This document shows positions 62,119-64,000 of a DNA stretch of 64,000 bases, in pieces (the stretch's first letter is position 1; every line of letters starts with the position of its first letter). A program made the translations under genes and the position numbers. Source of the DNA: Streptacidiphilus albus JL83 (GTDB taxonomy: Bacteria > Actinomycetota > Actinomycetes > Streptomycetales > Streptomycetaceae); the NCBI RefSeq assembly GCF_000744705.1, contig NZ_JQML01000001.1:7822017-7886016 (forward strand), written 5' to 3'. The notes beneath the pieces were generated by a model that made no database searches, had not been told where the DNA came from, and saw nothing but the letters and a program-made list of their open reading frames with translations.

Positions 62119-62433
62119 TCAGCCGTGCGGCGGCAGCCGGCCGAGCTGGTGGTCGGCGGCGCTCAGCGCCTCGTCGACCAGTCGGGCCAGGTGGCCGTGG
62201 CGCAACGAGTAGACCACCCGGCGGCCCTCCTTGCGGGTACTTACCAGACCGGCGAGCCGCAGCCGGGCCAGGTGCTGGCTGACCGAGGGGCGGGCCACGC
62301 CGGAGGTCTCGGTCAGCGTGGTCACATCGGCCTCGCCCTCGGCGAGCCGCAGCAGCAGGGCCAGCCGGGTGCGGTCCGCCAGCAGTCCCAGGATCTCGGC
62401 AGCCGCGGCCAACCGCTCGCTCTCATCAGGCAC
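62119..62433 (-). CDS. ArsR family metal-responsive regulator
   Basis: Winged-helix repressor of 104 residues: ILGLLADRTRLALLLRLAEGEADVTTLTETSGVARPSVSQHLARLRLAGLV, then the wing RKEGRRVVYSLRHGHLARLV. No cysteines, so arsenic sensing by thiols is unlikely; the C-terminal helix has His residues (RHGHLARLVDEALSAADHQ) partly matching the alpha-5 zinc/cobalt site of CzrA-like sensors. GTG 62433. Divergent from the CDF efflux gene, which it should repress from the site at 62463-62480. Confidence 0.88.
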   Translation of the reverse strand: MPDESERLAAAAEILGLLADRTRLALLLRLAEGEADVTTLTETSGVARPSVSQHLARLRLAGLVSTRKEGRRVVYSLRHGHLARLVDEALSAADHQLGRLPPHG

Positions 62434-62462
62434 CTGCGCATCATACGCAGGTGATGGGTGCA

Positions 62463-62480
62463 TGCGTGCAGACATACGCA
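62463..62480. promoter_or_regulatory. ArsR-type operator candidate
   Basis: TGCGT-N8-ACGCA inverted repeat (62463-62467 and 62476-62480) in the 101-nt divergent region. ATACGCA also occurs at 62443-62449. Typical location and size for an ArsR/SmtB site. Confidence 0.5.
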
Positions 62481-62534
62481 CATAATGGCAGAGTGGTCCG
62501 ACCGACCCGAGGTCCGACCGGAAGGCGAGCCGCC

Positions 62535-63659
62535 GTGAACCAGCACCCGCACCACGACCCCGCGCACCACGACCACCCGCACCACGACCACGACGCCCAC
62601 CACGGGCGCGACACCCACCACGGGCACGAGCACCACGACCACCCGCATCCGCACGGCCACGGCGGCTCCTGGGCGGAGCGGCGGCACCGGCTGGGGCACC
62701 TGCTGAAGCCGCACCGGCACGAGACCGCCGACATGGTCGACCCGGCGCTGGAGTCCTCGGCCGAGGGGCTGCGCACCCTGTGGATCTCGCTCGCCGGACT
62801 GGCCGTCACCGCCGCGCTGCAGGCGGTGGTGGTGCTGCTGTCCGGGTCGGTGTCACTGCTGGGCGACGCCGTGCACAACGTCGCTGACGCGCTGACCGCG
62901 CTGCCGCTGGGCATCGCCTTCCTGCTCGGCCGCCGGGCCGCGACCCGCCGCTTCACCTACGGCTTCGGCCGGGCCGAGGACCTGGCCGGGGTGGCCATCG
63001 TGCTGACCGTGGCGGCCTCGGCGGCGGTCTCCGCCTGGGTCGCGGTCGATCGGCTGCTGCACCCCCGGGCGGTCGGCTACCTGCCGGCGGTGGCCGCCGC
63101 CGCGCTGGTCGGCTTCGCCGGCAACGAGCTGGTGGCCCGCTACCGGATCCGCACCGGGCGGCGGATCGGTTCCGCCGCGCTGGTCGCTGACGGCGTCCAC
63201 GCCAGGACCGACGGCTTCACCTCGCTGGCGGTGCTGGTGGGCGCGGGCGGCGCGGCCATCGGCTGGCGCTGGGCCGACCCGCTGGTGGGCCTGCTGATCA
63301 CCCTCGCCATCCTCGGCGTGCTGGCGGGCACGGTCCGCGAGGTCTTCCGCCGACTGATGGACGCGGTGGACCCGGCCCTGGTCGACGCGGCCGAGTCGGC
63401 GCTGGTCGCGGTGGACGGGGTGGCCGGCGTCGGCCAGGTGCGGATGCGCTGGATCGGCCACCGGCTGCGGGCGGAGGTCGCCATCACGGTGGACGGCGAG
63501 CTGAACCTCCACGCGGCCCACGGCGTGGCCGTGGCGGCGGAGCAGGCCCTGCTGGAGGCGGTGCCCCGGCTGGTCGCCGCGCACGTCCACGCGGACCCGC
63601 TGCAGGGGCACGCGCCGCACCCGGTCCTCCCGCCGGTGCTGCAGCCGGTGGGCCGGTAG
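62535..63659 (+). CDS. Cation diffusion facilitator (CDF) efflux protein with His-rich N-terminus
   Basis: Proton-coupled metal exporter of 374 residues. The first 45 residues are about half histidine (HHDPAHHDHPHHDHDAHHG), a likely metal buffer. Six helices follow, with metal sites DAVHNVAD in helix 2 and DGVHARTDG in helix 5 (His-Asp type, usual for zinc), and a C-terminal ferredoxin-like domain. GTG 62535 has AAGGCGAG nearby. The ArsR pairing suggests zinc, cobalt or nickel export. Confidence 0.92.
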   Translation: MNQHPHHDPAHHDHPHHDHDAHHGRDTHHGHEHHDHPHPHGHGGSWAERRHRLGHLLKPHRHETADMVDPALESSAEGLRTLWISLAGLAVTAALQAVVVLLSGSVSLLGDAVHNVADALTALPLGIAFLLGRRAATRRFTYGFGRAEDLAGVAIVLTVAASAAVSAWVAVDRLLHPRAVGYLPAVAAAALVGFAGNELVARYRIRTGRRIGSAALVADGVHARTDGFTSLAVLVGAGGAAIGWRWADPLVGLLITLAILGVLAGTVREVFRRLMDAVDPALVDAAESALVAVDGVAGVGQVRMRWIGHRLRAEVAITVDGELNLHAAHGVAVAAEQALLEAVPRLVAAHVHADPLQGHAPHPVLPPVLQPVGR

Positions 63660-63820
63660 CGGCCCCGGTCGGGCGTACGTACGGCGCGCGTACGTCAACC
63701 CCACTCGGTCACGGCACCGGTTCGGATGGAAGAAGTGACCAATCCATCTCCGCAGCAGTTGCGAAGTAGGAACCAGAAGGCCCGATAGCCAAGGGCGTTC
63801 ATCGACAGAGATGGGGCGTG

Positions 63821-64000
63821 ATGGGCGAGGAGCACCTCGATACCCGGTTGCTCGCGGAGCTGACCGAGCAGTCGCAGGATCTGAACAGCGATGCGCTGCG
63901 GATCACCCGCGACGCGCTGACCGACTTCGGTCAGCAGGAACCGGCCCGGCGCTGGTGGCAGCGCGGCGGCACGGTGGCCGCGCTCGCCGGCGGTGCGGCG
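63821..64000 (+). CDS. N-terminal part of an unrecognised membrane or exported protein (cut by window end)
   Basis: Open frame from ATG 63821 with GGGGCG upstream: EEHLDTRLLAELTEQSQDLNSDALRITRD, then ARRWWQRGGTVAALAGGAA, where a hydrophobic segment begins at the window edge. The acidic helical start and later basic-hydrophobic stretch suggest a membrane-anchored protein, perhaps a ferritin-like or Tat-type one, but this cannot be decided here. 63660-63820 holds no gene. Confidence 0.55.
   Translation, partial: MGEEHLDTRLLAELTEQSQDLNSDALRITRDALTDFGQQEPARRWWQRGGTVAALAGGAA

Noticed and set aside
63660..63710. GTACGTAC-rich inverted repeats after the CDF gene
   Set aside because: Alternating GTAC palindromes are short and imperfect; not clear as terminator or operator.

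Overview
The window is a 64 kb stretch of high-GC actinobacterial chromosome, most likely from a Streptomycetaceae member (Streptomyces, Kitasatospora or Streptacidiphilus). This rests on third-position G/C codon use, abundant LacI/TetR/GbsR regulators, Tat-exported enzymes, an Rpf-like/LysM wall hydrolase, a chloramphenicol phosphotransferase close to the S. venezuelae type, and many promoters whose -10 box lies 6-8 nt from the start codon (leaderless mRNAs). No rRNA, tRNA, CRISPR array, intact insertion sequence or prophage was seen.

Layout. 1-6 kb: a LacI-controlled polysaccharide locus (sugar ABC permease, LacI regulator, secreted GH30/ricin/GH43/ricin enzyme) with matching palindromic operators. 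6-8.3 kb: GbsR-type regulator plus ABC exporter behind a long inverted repeat. 8.3-11.6 kb: AlkB-like repair enzyme, chloramphenicol phosphotransferase, a TetR regulator, two small genes and a RHH/PIN toxin-antitoxin pair. 12-26.7 kb: the most distinctive block. It holds an unusual urease (fused UreAB plus UreC), its TetR gene, a cytosolic agmatine deiminase, a five-gene peptide/polyamine-type ABC importer, a Tat-lipoprotein agmatine deiminase paralog, another TetR, a GDSL hydrolase and a second exported agmatine deiminase paralog. The urease and the first deiminase promoters carry the same operator-like sequence. 26.7-31.4 kb: HEAT-like protein, TesB thioesterase and a GT-C type membrane protein. 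31.5-37.7 kb: a split branched-chain-amino-acid-type ABC importer. 37.7-40.4 kb: an Rpf/LysM protein with an apparent frameshift and two unknown genes. 40.5-44 kb: housekeeping der, cmk and tyrA. 44-49.4 kb: cupin, LCP-family wall ligase, an extended ribosomal protein L31 type B, a ferredoxin/CDGSH protein, an acetyltransferase, an MFS remnant and a VOC protein. 49.4-55 kb: FMN hydroxyacid oxidase, MFS exporter, PIG-V-like mannosyltransferase, permuted papain-like protein and an EamA transporter. 55.5-59 kb: a large secreted glucoamylase. 59-64 kb: small membrane and secreted proteins, aquaporin, zinc alcohol dehydrogenase, ArsR/CDF metal pair and a gene cut by the window end.

How the genes may work together. 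The 12-26.7 kb block reads as a guanidino/urea nitrogen-scavenging island. Exported deiminases could act on agmatine or arginine-type substrates outside the membrane, the Dpp-like importer could bring in substrates or products, the cytosolic deiminase would release ammonia and N-carbamoylputrescine, and the urease would release ammonia from urea. The shared operator ties urease and deiminase to one regulator. The biochemistry of the exported deiminases and of the altered urease flap is inferred, not shown.
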